Assembly: GCA_017450205.1 (NCBI GenBank)
Contig: JAFSVF010000017.1
Span: 33,902 to 97,901 of the forward strand
Source: Bacilli bacterium
Lineage (GTDB): Bacteria > Bacillota_I > Bacilli_A > RF39 > UBA660
Length of the DNA: 64,000 nt
Reading direction: 5' to 3'
Shown here piece by piece: positions 16,660-25,628 of this stretch. The translations under genes were made by a program, and so were the position numbers. How positions within the stretch are numbered: position 1 is the first letter of the stretch; each line of letters starts with the position of its first letter. The notes below the pieces were generated by a model. The model was not told the DNA's origin and did no database searches. It saw only the letters and a program-made list of their open reading frames with translations.

Positions 16660-17256
16660 ATGAAAAAAGTATTATTATTCTTAAGTTTATTTTTAATTTT
16701 TATTCCAAATGTATTTGCTAAAGAAAAAGTAACAATTTCAGTTTTCTACAGTAAAACATGTATTCACTGTACTCATTTACATGAATACCTAGATAATTTA
16801 GCAAAAGATTCAAAATATGGAGAAATGATTAATATAGATTATTATGAAGTAAATGAAAAAGAAAACTCTAAAATTTTTAACAAAGTATTAGCATATTTTA
16901 AAAGACAATCAAGTGGGGTACCTTTCTATGTAATCGGATCAAAATATGAAGTAGGTTTTCCAAATCCAGAAACTATGGAAAAAGAATATAAAGAAACAGA
17001 TGTAAAGATTAAAAAGTTAATAGATGAAGAATACAAAAATAATAAAAAAACTAGAATTGTAAAAGATATAATTGATGAAAAGGTAAAAGTAACAACAACT
17101 GAAAAAAGTACATTACCTTTAGTAGAAGAAAACAACAGTTTCATAGAACCTGCTAATCAAAAGCATAATACTTTTAAATATATAATATATATTGGTATAC
17201 TTTCTGCAATTATATTAATAGTATATATTTTTATTAGAAAAAAGAAAGAGGTATAA
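16660..17256 (+). CDS. Membrane-anchored exported thioredoxin-fold protein
   Basis: A 198-residue protein with a signal peptide (MKKVLLFLSLFLIFIPNVFA), a thioredoxin-like domain with an active-site CIHC near residue 35 and a cis-Pro loop SGVPFYVIG, then a C-terminal membrane helix (residues 170-190) and a Lys-rich tail. It probably works outside the membrane as a thiol oxidoreductase. ATG 16660 is chosen: GGTGAA precedes it and TATAAT is at 16639-16644; the frame opens further upstream but inside the previous terminator. First of three similar proteins in a row. Confidence 0.8.
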   Translation: MKKVLLFLSLFLIFIPNVFAKEKVTISVFYSKTCIHCTHLHEYLDNLAKDSKYGEMINIDYYEVNEKENSKIFNKVLAYFKRQSSGVPFYVIGSKYEVGFPNPETMEKEYKETDVKIKKLIDEEYKNNKKTRIVKDIIDEKVKVTTTEKSTLPLVEENNSFIEPANQKHNTFKYIIYIGILSAIILIVYIFIRKKKEV

Positions 17257-17257
17257 T

Positions 17258-17908
17258 ATGAAGAAAATAACATTACTAATTATATTAGCCTTAATTTTTC
17301 CAATAACTGTATTTGCTCATGAAGCTAATACACCGGTAATAGTAGATGTATTTCACAATACTGAAAACAGTGATTATAAATCATTTAAGATTGCAATTAA
17401 TGCACTTAAAAATGATCCAGATGTAAAAGGTAAATTTGAGGTTGTTGAACATACATTCAATGATAAAAAAGGTAAAATAATAAGAAAATATGCTGATTTG
17501 AATACTGAAAGTGATTTTGTATACTTTGTAAATATTTACTATTCTGAATATTTTGACCAAGAAAGTATAGATATAAATGATACTTCATTTTCTACATATG
17601 ATTATGATACATATGAATTAAAAAGATTAATTCAAGAACAATATGGTATTTACTATATATCTGTTGTTGATCATATTGAAGCCGGAGATTATGACTTTCT
17701 TATAGATGAAGAAATGACAACTACAAACACGAATAAAAATTTACCAACAAACAATGAATTTGAAGAACTTGATGAATTAGTAAAAGAGATAAAAGAATCG
17801 TTAAAAGATTATGAAAAATATAAACCATATATTTATGCAATTATTTTATTCATTATTTTAAAGATATGCGGAAATATTCTTAAGAAATCAATACATAAAA
17901 ATCACTAG
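17258..17908 (+). CDS. Thioredoxin-like exported protein without CxxC
   Basis: A 216-residue protein one base after the preceding gene. It has a signal peptide (MKKITLLIILALIFPITVFA) and a C-terminal membrane helix (about 188-203), the same plan as its neighbours. The first strand VIVDVFHNTENSDY lines up with VFYSKTCIHC and VFYGSTCSHC of the neighbours, but ENSD stands in place of CxxC, and no cis-Pro loop is evident. It is probably a non-catalytic thioredoxin-fold partner. Alignment is by eye. Confidence 0.6.
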   Translation: MKKITLLIILALIFPITVFAHEANTPVIVDVFHNTENSDYKSFKIAINALKNDPDVKGKFEVVEHTFNDKKGKIIRKYADLNTESDFVYFVNIYYSEYFDQESIDINDTSFSTYDYDTYELKRLIQEQYGIYYISVVDHIEAGDYDFLIDEEMTTTNTNKNLPTNNEFEELDELVKEIKESLKDYEKYKPYIYAIILFIILKICGNILKKSIHKNH

Positions 17909-17928
17909 TTATAATAGTGATTTTTTTT
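17900..17928 (+). terminator. Intrinsic terminator
   Basis: AATCACTA (17900-17907) pairs with TAGTGATT (17915-17922), then TTTTTT; overlaps the stop codon. Confidence 0.85.
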
Positions 17929-17972
17929 CTACTTTTGATTATTTATGTTATAATTAATTTATGGAGGGTATT

Positions 17973-18761
17973 ATGAAGAAATTTTTAAAAGTATTAATCG
18001 TTGCTATGGTATTATTAATGCCATTAACATTTGTATCTGCTAAAAAAGCAAAAACAACAACAACTACCGAAGAAGTTGTTGCAAACGGAACACCAGTTAA
18101 GTTATATGTGTTCTATGGATCAACTTGTTCACATTGTGCTGATTTACATACATATTTAAGTGAATTAACTACAGATAAAGAATATAACTATATGTTCGAA
18201 GTAGTTGATTATGAAGTATGGTCAGATACAACTAATGCTTCTTTAATGCAAGATGTTGCTAAAGCATTAAATACAACTGCAAGTGGAGTTCCATTCTATG
18301 TTGTTGGTGATTATTATGCATCAGGATTCCCAAATGTTAGTAGTACTGATGAACAAGTACAAGCTACTGTAAAAGAGGTAACTGATGAATTAAAAGCAGC
18401 TATTAAAAAAGCATATGTTGAAGCAAATAAATCAAATGGTTCTTATAAAGATATCGTAGCATCAGTTGGAACTGGAAATGCATCAGTTAATGATGATGAA
18501 AAATCAAGTTCTGATAATGATATGGTAGGATATATCCTATTAGGAATTACAATTATAATTGTTGTTTGTATTGTATTTGGTAGAAGTTCTACAAAAGAAG
18601 ACTTCGAAGAAGTAACTGAAGAAGTTAAAGCTGAAGAACCTGTAAAGGAAAAAGTAGTTGAAGAAAAACCTGAAGAAAAGAAAACTCCAGCAAAGAAAAC
18701 AACTGCTAAAAAAACTACAAAAAAATCAACAACAAAAAAATCAACAAAAAAAAATAAATAG
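17973..18761 (+). CDS. Exported thioredoxin-fold protein with Lys/Thr-rich tail
   Basis: A 262-residue protein with a signal peptide (KVLIVAMVLLMPLTFVSA), a Thr-rich spacer, a thioredoxin-like domain with CSHC near residue 55 and the cis-Pro loop SGVPFYVVGD, a membrane helix near residue 190 and an unusual cytoplasmic tail of Glu/Val then repeated KKTT/KKST units. ATG 17973 follows GGAGGG with 5 nt spacing; the ATG 12 nt earlier lacks an RBS. The basic tail could bind nucleic acid or phospholipid; this is speculation. Confidence 0.75.
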   Translation: MKKFLKVLIVAMVLLMPLTFVSAKKAKTTTTTEEVVANGTPVKLYVFYGSTCSHCADLHTYLSELTTDKEYNYMFEVVDYEVWSDTTNASLMQDVAKALNTTASGVPFYVVGDYYASGFPNVSSTDEQVQATVKEVTDELKAAIKKAYVEANKSNGSYKDIVASVGTGNASVNDDEKSSSDNDMVGYILLGITIIIVVCIVFGRSSTKEDFEEVTEEVKAEEPVKEKVVEEKPEEKKTPAKKTTAKKTTKKSTTKKSTKKNK

Positions 18762-18790
18762 ATTCATTTGAATCTATTTTTTTTTTAAAA
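18757..18790 (+). terminator. Intrinsic terminator
   Basis: AATAGATTCA (18757-18766) pairs perfectly with TGAATCTATT (18769-18778), followed by nine T. Confidence 0.9.
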
Positions 18791-18965
18791 AAAAGTAACC
18801 GTTTAATCGGTTACCAAGATAATAAGTAATACATAATTTTAAACTAAATGGAAATCCTATTTAAAACTATGTAACAGTGAGTAAGATAGGAAGATGATAA
18901 AATAATATCAAATGAAAGATATCGTGGATTTCCATTAACAAACGAGACATATACCCCTTTGCCGA
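18787..18965 (-). ncRNA. Unidentified ~180 nt minus-strand small RNA
   Basis: The 313 nt gap 18762-19074 carries a complete RNA unit on the minus strand. The promoter at 18972-19000 predicts a start near 18965. The 3' end is a hairpin (GTAACCG 18795-18801 with CGGTTAC 18808-18814, plus-strand coordinates) with a U tract from the A run at 18787-18794. Inside, GGATTTCCATT and AATGGAAATCC (18926-18936 and 18847-18857) make an 11 bp helix enclosing 68 nt, including a GATATC-type hairpin. The length fits 6S RNA, but I could not draw the full 6S rod, so identity stays open. Confidence 0.7.
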
Positions 18966-18971
18966 GGAGAT

Positions 18972-19000
18972 ATATTACCAAAAAATTAAAAGTTTGTCAA
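18972..19000 (-). promoter_or_regulatory. Sigma-A promoter of the minus-strand small RNA
   Basis: Read on the minus strand: TTGACA (19000-18995), 17 nt, TAATAT (18977-18972). Both hexamers are close to consensus and no ORF starts downstream, which supports a non-coding transcript. Confidence 0.85.
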
Positions 19001-19074
19001 ATTTTTTTTGAAAAAAATTTAAATTATTTATTTAATGTCAAATTTAAGGTATATTATTAATAGAGGTAATTAAA

Positions 19075-19878
19075 ATGTTAGAAGATAAATTTAAGCTTAC
19101 AAGAGCAAATATTACATTAATTGTTATAAATTGTATATTAGTTGTTTTTGTTATTTTAGCAGCTATTCAACTAATATTTAGTTTAAAAGATAAAAGTGGA
19201 GAAATACCTGAACTTAAAACTACTGCAGGTAAGAGTTCAACTTTGGTAGCAGATGGAACATCAACTACATCTATAGAAACAACAACTACAACAACAAAAA
19301 AAATAGGTAATGAGACTAGTCCATATTATGATATAGATATTTATTCTATTTTAAATAAAGACCTATTAGAAAATGAAAATATTAGTAAGGATGAAAAGAT
19401 TGAGTTAGGAAAACAATTTTTTTCTATTCTTGATGGTATAGTTAATCCAAGTAATGATGATTTTATAAATATTAGTTATTTATTAACAAAAGCTAAAACT
19501 GGTGAAACTGATAAAATTAATGTAAATGGTAAAGACTATGGAATAATATATAATGGTACTAATTTAATGAAATCAATAATGGATGCTAGTTCAATCGAAC
19601 ACATTAAAAAGATAAAAATAAATGAAATTCCAGTTATTTACTATAATGAACAAACTAAAAACTACTATAAAATTAGTGGTGATAATGAAATTAATGATTA
19701 TAAAATAATAAACTATGAATTTAATACGTCTGGACAAAAACAATATAGTTTAAAAATTATATATACAAATCCAAATGAAAAAGGATCAGAGTATAAATCT
19801 GCATCTATTAAATTACAATATACATATGTAAAGAAATGTTGGGAAATTATCGAATTCAAATTCCCATATGAGGATTAA
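19075..19878 (+). CDS. Single-pass membrane protein with Thr-rich stalk
   Basis: A 267-residue protein: N-terminal membrane helix (about residues 14-38), stalk with TTSIETTTTTTKK, then a soluble outer domain rich in Asn/Lys/Tyr, ending YVKKCWEIIEFKFPYED. The ectodomain resembles no family I know. AGAGGTAA precedes ATG 19075. It has the same plan as the protein at 11613 and is followed after 2 nt by another membrane protein, so both likely act together at the envelope. Confidence 0.6.
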   Translation: MLEDKFKLTRANITLIVINCILVVFVILAAIQLIFSLKDKSGEIPELKTTAGKSSTLVADGTSTTSIETTTTTTKKIGNETSPYYDIDIYSILNKDLLENENISKDEKIELGKQFFSILDGIVNPSNDDFINISYLLTKAKTGETDKINVNGKDYGIIYNGTNLMKSIMDASSIEHIKKIKINEIPVIYYNEQTKNYYKISGDNEINDYKIINYEFNTSGQKQYSLKIIYTNPNEKGSEYKSASIKLQYTYVKKCWEIIEFKFPYED

Positions 19879-19880
19879 TT

Positions 19881-20285
19881 ATGAATGAAGAAGTAAAAAG
19901 ATATGTAGATCCTGCAAATAGAAACTTAGATATAGTATTAATTTTAGTAGCAATTGTTTTAGTAGCAGCTTTTGGAATTATCTATTATATGTATCAACAA
20001 AATGAATCTACAAAAGTAAAATTTAAAATTAATGAATTTAAAGATGTTACATGGGTAAATGAATTAAATGAAATTAAATTTACAGTAAGTGATGATAAAG
20101 TTAATCTTGTTATTGATTCAGCCGATGTTATCAAAGATGCCACATACGAGTTAAATAAAGGTACAGGTGAAATGATAATAGATGGAGAAAAAGGAAAACT
20201 ATATATAAGAGCAGTTAGTAATAACTCACTTACTATATGGTATAACTATGCTGAATATCATTTGGAAAAAGAATATAAAAAATAA
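19881..20285 (+). CDS. Small single-pass membrane protein
   Basis: A 134-residue protein with a cytoplasmic N-terminus, one membrane helix (residues 17-39, IVLILVAIVLVAAFGIIYYM) and an external beta-rich domain of about 90 residues with alternating hydrophobic residues. No family recognised. Two bases separate it from the previous gene, with which it forms an operon ending in a two-way terminator. Confidence 0.6.
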   Translation: MNEEVKRYVDPANRNLDIVLILVAIVLVAAFGIIYYMYQQNESTKVKFKINEFKDVTWVNELNEIKFTVSDDKVNLVIDSADVIKDATYELNKGTGEMIIDGEKGKLYIRAVSNNSLTIWYNYAEYHLEKEYKK

Positions 20286-20322
20286 AAAGTAAGAATTAAT
20301 TAAATAATTCTTACTTTTTTTA
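20284..20322. terminator. Bidirectional terminator
   Basis: AAGTAAGAATTA (20287-20298) pairs perfectly with TAATTCTTACTT (20305-20316), with an A run on the left and a T run on the right, serving the two convergent genes. Confidence 0.9.
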
Positions 20323-22296
20323 TGGTTCAACTAATGCAGGAGTAGGAACTTGAGTTTGTTTTGTTGTTTCACTAGTAGAAGAACTTGTAGATGTTTCTTT
20401 TGTTCTTGAACTACTAGATGAACTACTAGAAGAAGCAGATGTTTTCTTTTCTGCATTTACTCCTAAAACTATGTTAGTTAATGTTGATGTTAAGGTTCCT
20501 TTTAAAGCACTTTGAGTAACAACTGTACCTGTTGGATACTCACTATTATAAGCAGGATTTCCTTCACTAACTTCAACAGTAGTAACAGTAATATTTCTTG
20601 CTGCACACCATTCTTTAGCTTCTGTAATAGTTTTACCTACAAAGTTAGGTAATGCTTCATTTTTAGAAGTAGAAAGGTATGATTTACCAATTACTGTTGG
20701 TTCGTATGTTTCATTAATTGAATAGTCAAATGTTTTAATCCATGTAGGTTTTTTCTTACCTAATGTAATATTTAATGCATCTTTAATTTCGTTTAAACTT
20801 GATTCATAGTATTGATATGTATAAACTGGCATAGTTCTTGAAATATTAGTAACAATCATATTTAAATTATAACCAGTTAAGAATGTCTTTTGAATATTTA
20901 TCATTGATCCGTTATTACCATCAATAACAGCGACCTTAAATACATTATATAAACTTAATAATTGAGCAGTACTCATATTAGTAACCATATTATTTGATAT
21001 AGCCTCTAATACTGCATAGAAATCATTAACACTTTTCATTGATTTCATTTGATTTGCCATAGCTTCAACTACATCTTGTTGATGTTGAATACGAGCAAAA
21101 TCAGATAAATTATAAAGGTGTCTACATCTAGAATAAGCAAGTGCTTGTTCACCATTTAATGTTTGTAGACCAGGATTCATACATATAATTTGATTTCCAA
21201 ATTGTCTCTTTGAATTTTGTTCACAAACTTGTCCGTTATATGGTTTTTTAAAGTCTGGTTCTTGAACTTCAACTGTAACACCACCAAGAGCATCAACTAA
21301 ATCAACAACACCTTGGAAGTTAATCATAGAGTAGAAGTCAATTGGAATACCAGTTAGATTTTCAACAGTTTTAACAACGCAAGCTCCACCGTAAGCAGAA
21401 GCTGAATTAATTTTACTAGAAATACCTTTATTACAAATAGGTACATAAGTATCTCTTGGAATAGAGAATACTGTTGCACTTAATGTTTTAGGATTAAATG
21501 TAACTAACATAAGCGTGTCACTATTAAATCCTGAATTAAAGTTTAATGTACTTTTTTCAGAGTCAACACCAATAAGTAACATAGTAAATGGTTCAGTAAC
21601 ATTTGAATGATTATTTTCAATTACTTCTTTAGTTTCCATTTTCTTTGAATATTGGAATTGAATTTTTGTTTGTTCGGCAATTGATTCATATTGTTCATAA
21701 GTAGAGTAAGTATCAACATATCCATCTCCTATGAAGATACCATTTAAGTCTCCACTATAAAGTAGTTCTAACATTTCAAAATAAGTATCATATTTAGTAA
21801 TTGATATATTTTTAATATTCTCTTTATTTATAAGTTCATAAGCAAGAATGTTACCTTCAATATCTGTGTCATTATTAATAATACCAACTTTAAATGAAGA
21901 TTCATTCTTAAATTCAGTACCACTCATAAGAACTAAATCACTTGTATAAGTAGTAAATTCTCCTTCAGTAATCTTATCAAGTAAACTATATGCTTTGTTT
22001 ATATATAATGATCCTATAATACATACACATGATATAAGCATACATATAACACTTAATATAATTACAGTTTTATACTTCTTACATAAGAGTAGTAATAAAT
22101 CTAAGAACCAATAAATTAATAATAGAGTTCCTAAAAATATAATAACTATTATTCTAATAACATTTTCTATACCATTAAGTAATAATAATGATTTTGTAAA
22201 TAATATATATGAAACTAAGAATAGTAAGAATACAAAATAATATATAAGTCTTACACTTAGTTTAGTTCTTTTTAATTTTCTGAAAAATACCTTCAT
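20320..22296 (-). CDS. LytR-CpsA-Psr family protein with PASTA domain
   Basis: LCP proteins transfer lipid-linked polymers such as teichoic acids onto peptidoglycan. This 658-residue version has three N-terminal membrane helices (one more pair than usual), an accessory domain, then the LCP catalytic domain: LLIGVDSE, SIPRDTYVPI with the key Arg, INSASAYGGA, and AYSRCRH followed by DFARIQHQQDVV. Near residue 550 comes one PASTA-like repeat (ALPNFVGKTITEAKEWC), then a Ser/Thr-rich tail. AGGAGG lies before the start. PASTA domains bind muropeptides, so the fusion may target it to nascent wall. Confidence 0.9.
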   Translation of the reverse strand: MKVFFRKLKRTKLSVRLIYYFVFLLFLVSYILFTKSLLLLNGIENVIRIIVIIFLGTLLLIYWFLDLLLLLCKKYKTVIILSVICMLISCVCIIGSLYINKAYSLLDKITEGEFTTYTSDLVLMSGTEFKNESSFKVGIINNDTDIEGNILAYELINKENIKNISITKYDTYFEMLELLYSGDLNGIFIGDGYVDTYSTYEQYESIAEQTKIQFQYSKKMETKEVIENNHSNVTEPFTMLLIGVDSEKSTLNFNSGFNSDTLMLVTFNPKTLSATVFSIPRDTYVPICNKGISSKINSASAYGGACVVKTVENLTGIPIDFYSMINFQGVVDLVDALGGVTVEVQEPDFKKPYNGQVCEQNSKRQFGNQIICMNPGLQTLNGEQALAYSRCRHLYNLSDFARIQHQQDVVEAMANQMKSMKSVNDFYAVLEAISNNMVTNMSTAQLLSLYNVFKVAVIDGNNGSMINIQKTFLTGYNLNMIVTNISRTMPVYTYQYYESSLNEIKDALNITLGKKKPTWIKTFDYSINETYEPTVIGKSYLSTSKNEALPNFVGKTITEAKEWCAARNITVTTVEVSEGNPAYNSEYPTGTVVTQSALKGTLTSTLTNIVLGVNAEKKTSASSSSSSSSSRTKETSTSSSTSETTKQTQVPTPALVEP

Positions 22297-22422
22297 TATT
22301 TAAAGCCTCCTATCATTATTATACTACATATGATATTTCTTAGATAGTTTACGAATTCAATTTTTTGTTTATTTTTAATATATGCTTTGATATAATTAAT
22401 AAGGAAATGAGGCAATAAAAGC

Positions 22423-23190
22423 ATGAAGAAAAAAACTACAGCTTTCGTAATTTGCATCTTTTTATTAGTAGCATTATTTATAATATATATATTCTCAGAA
22501 CTTTATACTGAAAGCGATATGACAACAAATACAGAAAAAACAATAACAGATTCAGAAAAGTTTGAAAAAGAGTATGAAGATATCAACAGTAAATTAACAG
22601 AAACAGGAAAAACAATTAGACCAATTAACATAGATAGTAATAATCCAATTGAATATATAACTGAAGATAAATTAATTGAAAAGATTAATAATAAAGAATC
22701 ATTTATTGTATACTTTGGATTTGCTTCTTGTCCTTGGTGTAGAAGTGTAATTCAAGAATTCTTAGATACATCAAAAGAGTATGCAATTGATAAGATATAT
22801 TATTTAGATGTTAGTGATATTAGAGATAAATACGAGCTAAATGAAAAACATGAATTAGTAAAAACTAAAGAAGGTACTTCAGGCTATAATGAATTACTAA
22901 ATAAATTAGGAAAAGTTTTAGACGATTATGAACCATTAACATATGTTAATTCAAAAGGTAAAACTAAAAAAGTAGCTATAAATGAAAAAAGAATTTATGC
23001 TCCAAACTTTGTATTAGTTGAAAATGGAGAAGCTATTATTAAAGTCACTGGTATTCCTGATACAATGACTGATCCCTATATAGAATTAGATGATACATTA
23101 AAAAATTATCAAAAGAGTGAATTCTCAAAAATATTTTCTTCATATAATAAAGGAGTAGTAACAACTACTTGTGGAGATACAATGTGCTAA
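22423..23190 (+). CDS. Membrane-anchored thioredoxin-like protein (CPWC)
   Basis: A 255-residue protein with an N-terminal membrane anchor (AFVICIFLLVALFIIYIF) and an external thioredoxin-like domain. The active site is CPWC in FGFASCPWCRSVIQEFL near residue 102; a helical insert follows, and PNFVLVENG is in the cis-Pro region. An extra C-terminal CGDTMC pair could form a second redox centre. The layout resembles TrbC/Trx-like bacteriocin accessory proteins of Firmicutes. It is the fourth thioredoxin-fold protein in 6.5 kb. GAGG lies 12 nt before ATG. Confidence 0.75.
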   Translation: MKKKTTAFVICIFLLVALFIIYIFSELYTESDMTTNTEKTITDSEKFEKEYEDINSKLTETGKTIRPINIDSNNPIEYITEDKLIEKINNKESFIVYFGFASCPWCRSVIQEFLDTSKEYAIDKIYYLDVSDIRDKYELNEKHELVKTKEGTSGYNELLNKLGKVLDDYEPLTYVNSKGKTKKVAINEKRIYAPNFVLVENGEAIIKVTGIPDTMTDPYIELDDTLKNYQKSEFSKIFSSYNKGVVTTTCGDTMC

Positions 23191-23220
23191 AAAAATCAGA
23201 AATTAAATTTCTGATTTTTT
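23191..23220. terminator. Bidirectional terminator
   Basis: AAAAATCAGAAAT (23191-23203) pairs perfectly with ATTTCTGATTTTT (23207-23219) around TAA. It serves both the plus gene and the convergent minus gene. Confidence 0.9.
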
Positions 23221-24208
23221 ATTTATTATAATATTTTGGTTTTAATATTTTCTTAAGTTGTTCACCAATTTCAGGTATTGTTGAATCTTTTATTTGAGCA
23301 GCACCAGAGTGATTATTACCACCACCACCAAATTCTTTCATTATGGGTTCAACATTTAAATCTGATTTACTTCTAGCACTGATTCCAATAATTTCATCAC
23401 TTAATCTACCAATTACGAATGATGCATCATTACCAAATTTTAAAGCTTCATCAGCAGCTTTAGCTAATTCTTCTTTTTCGTATTCAACATCATCACTCGC
23501 TTGAATTAAAGCATAAGTATATTGAATAACATCCATTGCACTTACTAAAGCATGAACTTTTTTATAACTTTCAATGTCTTCTGTAAACCAAGAAGATACA
23601 GTATCTAAGTTTGCACCACAATGCATAAGTTTAGATACAATCTCCATTGTTTGTGGAGAAGCATTCTTAACAAACTTAGATGTATCAAGATAAATTCCTG
23701 CAAGTAAATAGTTTGCAATATTTACTGGTATTTTAATCTTGTATTCATTTAATAGTTTATATATTATTTCAGATGCAGAAGAAACCGTTGAATCAATATA
23801 TATATGATTTGATTCTAATGTATCATCATCTGGAAGATGATGATCAATAATAACGGTTTTCTCTGGATTTTTAGCAATATCAGCCATACTTATTAATTTC
23901 TTTTTATTAACATCTGTTAATACAAATAAATTGTCATCATTATGCATTTTTAGATATTTTTCTTTATTGGTAAATTTAATATCATTCTTTGCATCATCCA
24001 TAATTATTTTACAACCTCTCTCAATAATATGAGGTGGGTCATTAACAATTACATATGGATCTTTTTTATATTTATTTCCAATTAAAGTTAGAGCAATTGC
24101 AGAACCAATTGCATCAAAATCAACTTTATTATGTGGGACTATAATCATTTGATGTGAAGACGTTAAGCATTGTTCTAGATTTATCCTTAAGTCCTTTATA
24201 TTTATCAT
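23219..24208 (-). CDS. DHH-DHHA1 phosphoesterase, GdpP-like catalytic part
   Basis: A 329-residue soluble protein with a DHH domain (HNKVDFDAIGSAIAL, LTDVNKK, VIIDHH) and a DHHA1 domain ending in GGGGNNHSGAAQ. The segments FVIGRLSDEIIGISARSKSDLNV and NIANYLLAGIYLDTSKF match the C-terminal half of GdpP, the c-di-AMP phosphodiesterase, but the membrane, PAS and GGDEF parts are absent, as in stand-alone PdeM/Pde2 types. Likely reactions are c-di-AMP to pApA, or pApA/nanoRNA to AMP. GGAG upstream supports the start. Confidence 0.85.
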   Translation of the reverse strand: MINIKDLRINLEQCLTSSHQMIIVPHNKVDFDAIGSAIALTLIGNKYKKDPYVIVNDPPHIIERGCKIIMDDAKNDIKFTNKEKYLKMHNDDNLFVLTDVNKKKLISMADIAKNPEKTVIIDHHLPDDDTLESNHIYIDSTVSSASEIIYKLLNEYKIKIPVNIANYLLAGIYLDTSKFVKNASPQTMEIVSKLMHCGANLDTVSSWFTEDIESYKKVHALVSAMDVIQYTYALIQASDDVEYEKEELAKAADEALKFGNDASFVIGRLSDEIIGISARSKSDLNVEPIMKEFGGGGNNHSGAAQIKDSTIPEIGEQLKKILKPKYYNK

Positions 24209-24283
24209 ATTTTTATTATCTCCTTCTTGTTAAAAAAATTATACATCATAATTTTCCTTTGTCAAACTAAAAGTAATAGGCAC

Positions 24284-24308
24284 AAAAAAACCAGAATATT
24301 AATTCTGA
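24284..24308 (-). terminator. Intrinsic terminator (minus)
   Basis: CAGAAT (24292-24297) and ATTCTG (24302-24307) pair around ATTA; the A run at 24284-24290 gives the U tract on the minus strand, ending the CmpB-like gene. Confidence 0.75.
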
Positions 24309-24314
24309 TTATTT

Positions 24315-25073
24315 TTATTTATATTTCTTAGCTTGTTTCTTTGCTAACTTATATTTTCTTTTACTATTATTAATATACTTTAAATATTTCTTTTTTTGTT
24401 CTTCTAATTTAGTTCTTATAAGTGATAATCTATTATTAATTTTCATATCAGGGAATGATTCAAGTAATCTTCTATAAGGTAGAGTAGAAGCTTCAAGCAT
24501 TCTCTTAACTTCTTTAGTAATAACTTCAGTATTATCTGACTTAATTGAGTTAGAAATATTTTTAAGTTTAGAAATAAAGTTAAATGAAAGAATAGTATCT
24601 ACTAATTGTAAGAATAGTATTACATATGTAATAGTTGTTAAAACATTAATATCAAATACTTTAAATATTGGATCTACAACATAGGGATTAATAACGTATA
24701 GAATTGCCATAGCACCTAAACCAAAAGCAAGTCCACACTCCAAGCAAATACGTCCATTAATATTGAACTTCATATGTGAGTAATCCCACCAACGTGCTTT
24801 AAATAATTTTTCTAATATATATGAAGTAAAATATTCAAGTGTACAACAAATAAATATAGCAGTTAAGAATACAAAGAATGGTTCTTCAACATATGGTGTT
24901 AAAAATTTTGTAATCATAACTGAACCAAATCCATATATTGGACAAATAGGGCCAATCAAAAATCCTCTATTAATAAACTTCTTAAATTTAAATATACTTT
25001 GTATAACTTCTTGAGCCCATCCAATAAAAGAATAGATATAAAAGATTACAACGTAGTAAACAAAAGTTTCCAT
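24315..25073 (-). CDS. Putative ABC-transporter type IV membrane protein (CmpB-like)
   Basis: A 252-residue membrane protein with five to six helices. FINRGFLIGPICPIYGFG and the charged RWWDYSHMKFNINGRICLECGL segment are the marks of the CmpB/putative ABC permease family common in Firmicutes. The C-terminal 70 residues are a soluble, strongly basic helical tail (KKYLKYINNSKRKYKLAKK), possibly coiled coil. Function is unproven in the family. It is transcribed alone. Confidence 0.75.
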   Translation of the reverse strand: METFVYYVVIFYIYSFIGWAQEVIQSIFKFKKFINRGFLIGPICPIYGFGSVMITKFLTPYVEEPFFVFLTAIFICCTLEYFTSYILEKLFKARWWDYSHMKFNINGRICLECGLAFGLGAMAILYVINPYVVDPIFKVFDINVLTTITYVILFLQLVDTILSFNFISKLKNISNSIKSDNTEVITKEVKRMLEASTLPYRRLLESFPDMKINNRLSLIRTKLEEQKKKYLKYINNSKRKYKLAKKQAKKYK

Positions 25074-25159
25074 ACTATCACCAAAAAAATTATATCATTA
25101 TAGTGGATATTAGTAAATTAGATAAAATATGTTATAATTATTTAAGGAAAGTGATTTAA

Positions 25160-25621
25160 ATGAAAGAATTATTGAAAGTTTTAAGTAAACCTAGAAGTAT
25201 TTATTTTTCTATTGTCGCTATGTTAACTTTAACTCTTGTATTAATGAAAATATCTTTTTCATATTATATTCCATTATCTGTAGATAAAGGTGAACTTAAA
25301 GTGCCTGATTTAAAAAACGTATTAACAATTGATGGATATGATTCGAATGAATTAGTGTTTGAACCTAATGAAATTAAAGAGTTAACACTTAAAGTTAATA
25401 GTGAAAATGAAATAGAATCTTCTTTTGTTATCTTTTATGAAGGAGAAAACTTCACAATTGAACCTTTAACTGCAATTAATTCTAAAATTAATCCTTTCGA
25501 AGAAAAACAATATATTATAAATATAACTAATAATTTAGATACAAATAATACAATTAAACTTGATATTAAATCAGGATTTAATAATAAAACAATCGAAGTA
25601 ACAGAAAATATAATTAAGTAG
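25160..25621 (+). CDS. Exported protein of unknown function
   Basis: A 153-residue protein with a short N-terminus, one membrane helix or uncleaved signal (residues 15-37, YFSIVAMLTLTLVLMKISFS) and an outer beta-rich domain ending in EVTENIIK. The strand pattern resembles an immunoglobulin-like or TasA/camelysin-like fold, which I cannot confirm. GGAAAGTGAT precedes ATG. It lies 7 nt before the glycosyltransferase, so they form an operon. Confidence 0.55.
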   Translation: MKELLKVLSKPRSIYFSIVAMLTLTLVLMKISFSYYIPLSVDKGELKVPDLKNVLTIDGYDSNELVFEPNEIKELTLKVNSENEIESSFVIFYEGENFTIEPLTAINSKINPFEEKQYIINITNNLDTNNTIKLDIKSGFNNKTIEVTENIIK

Positions 25622-25628
25622 GTGTGAC

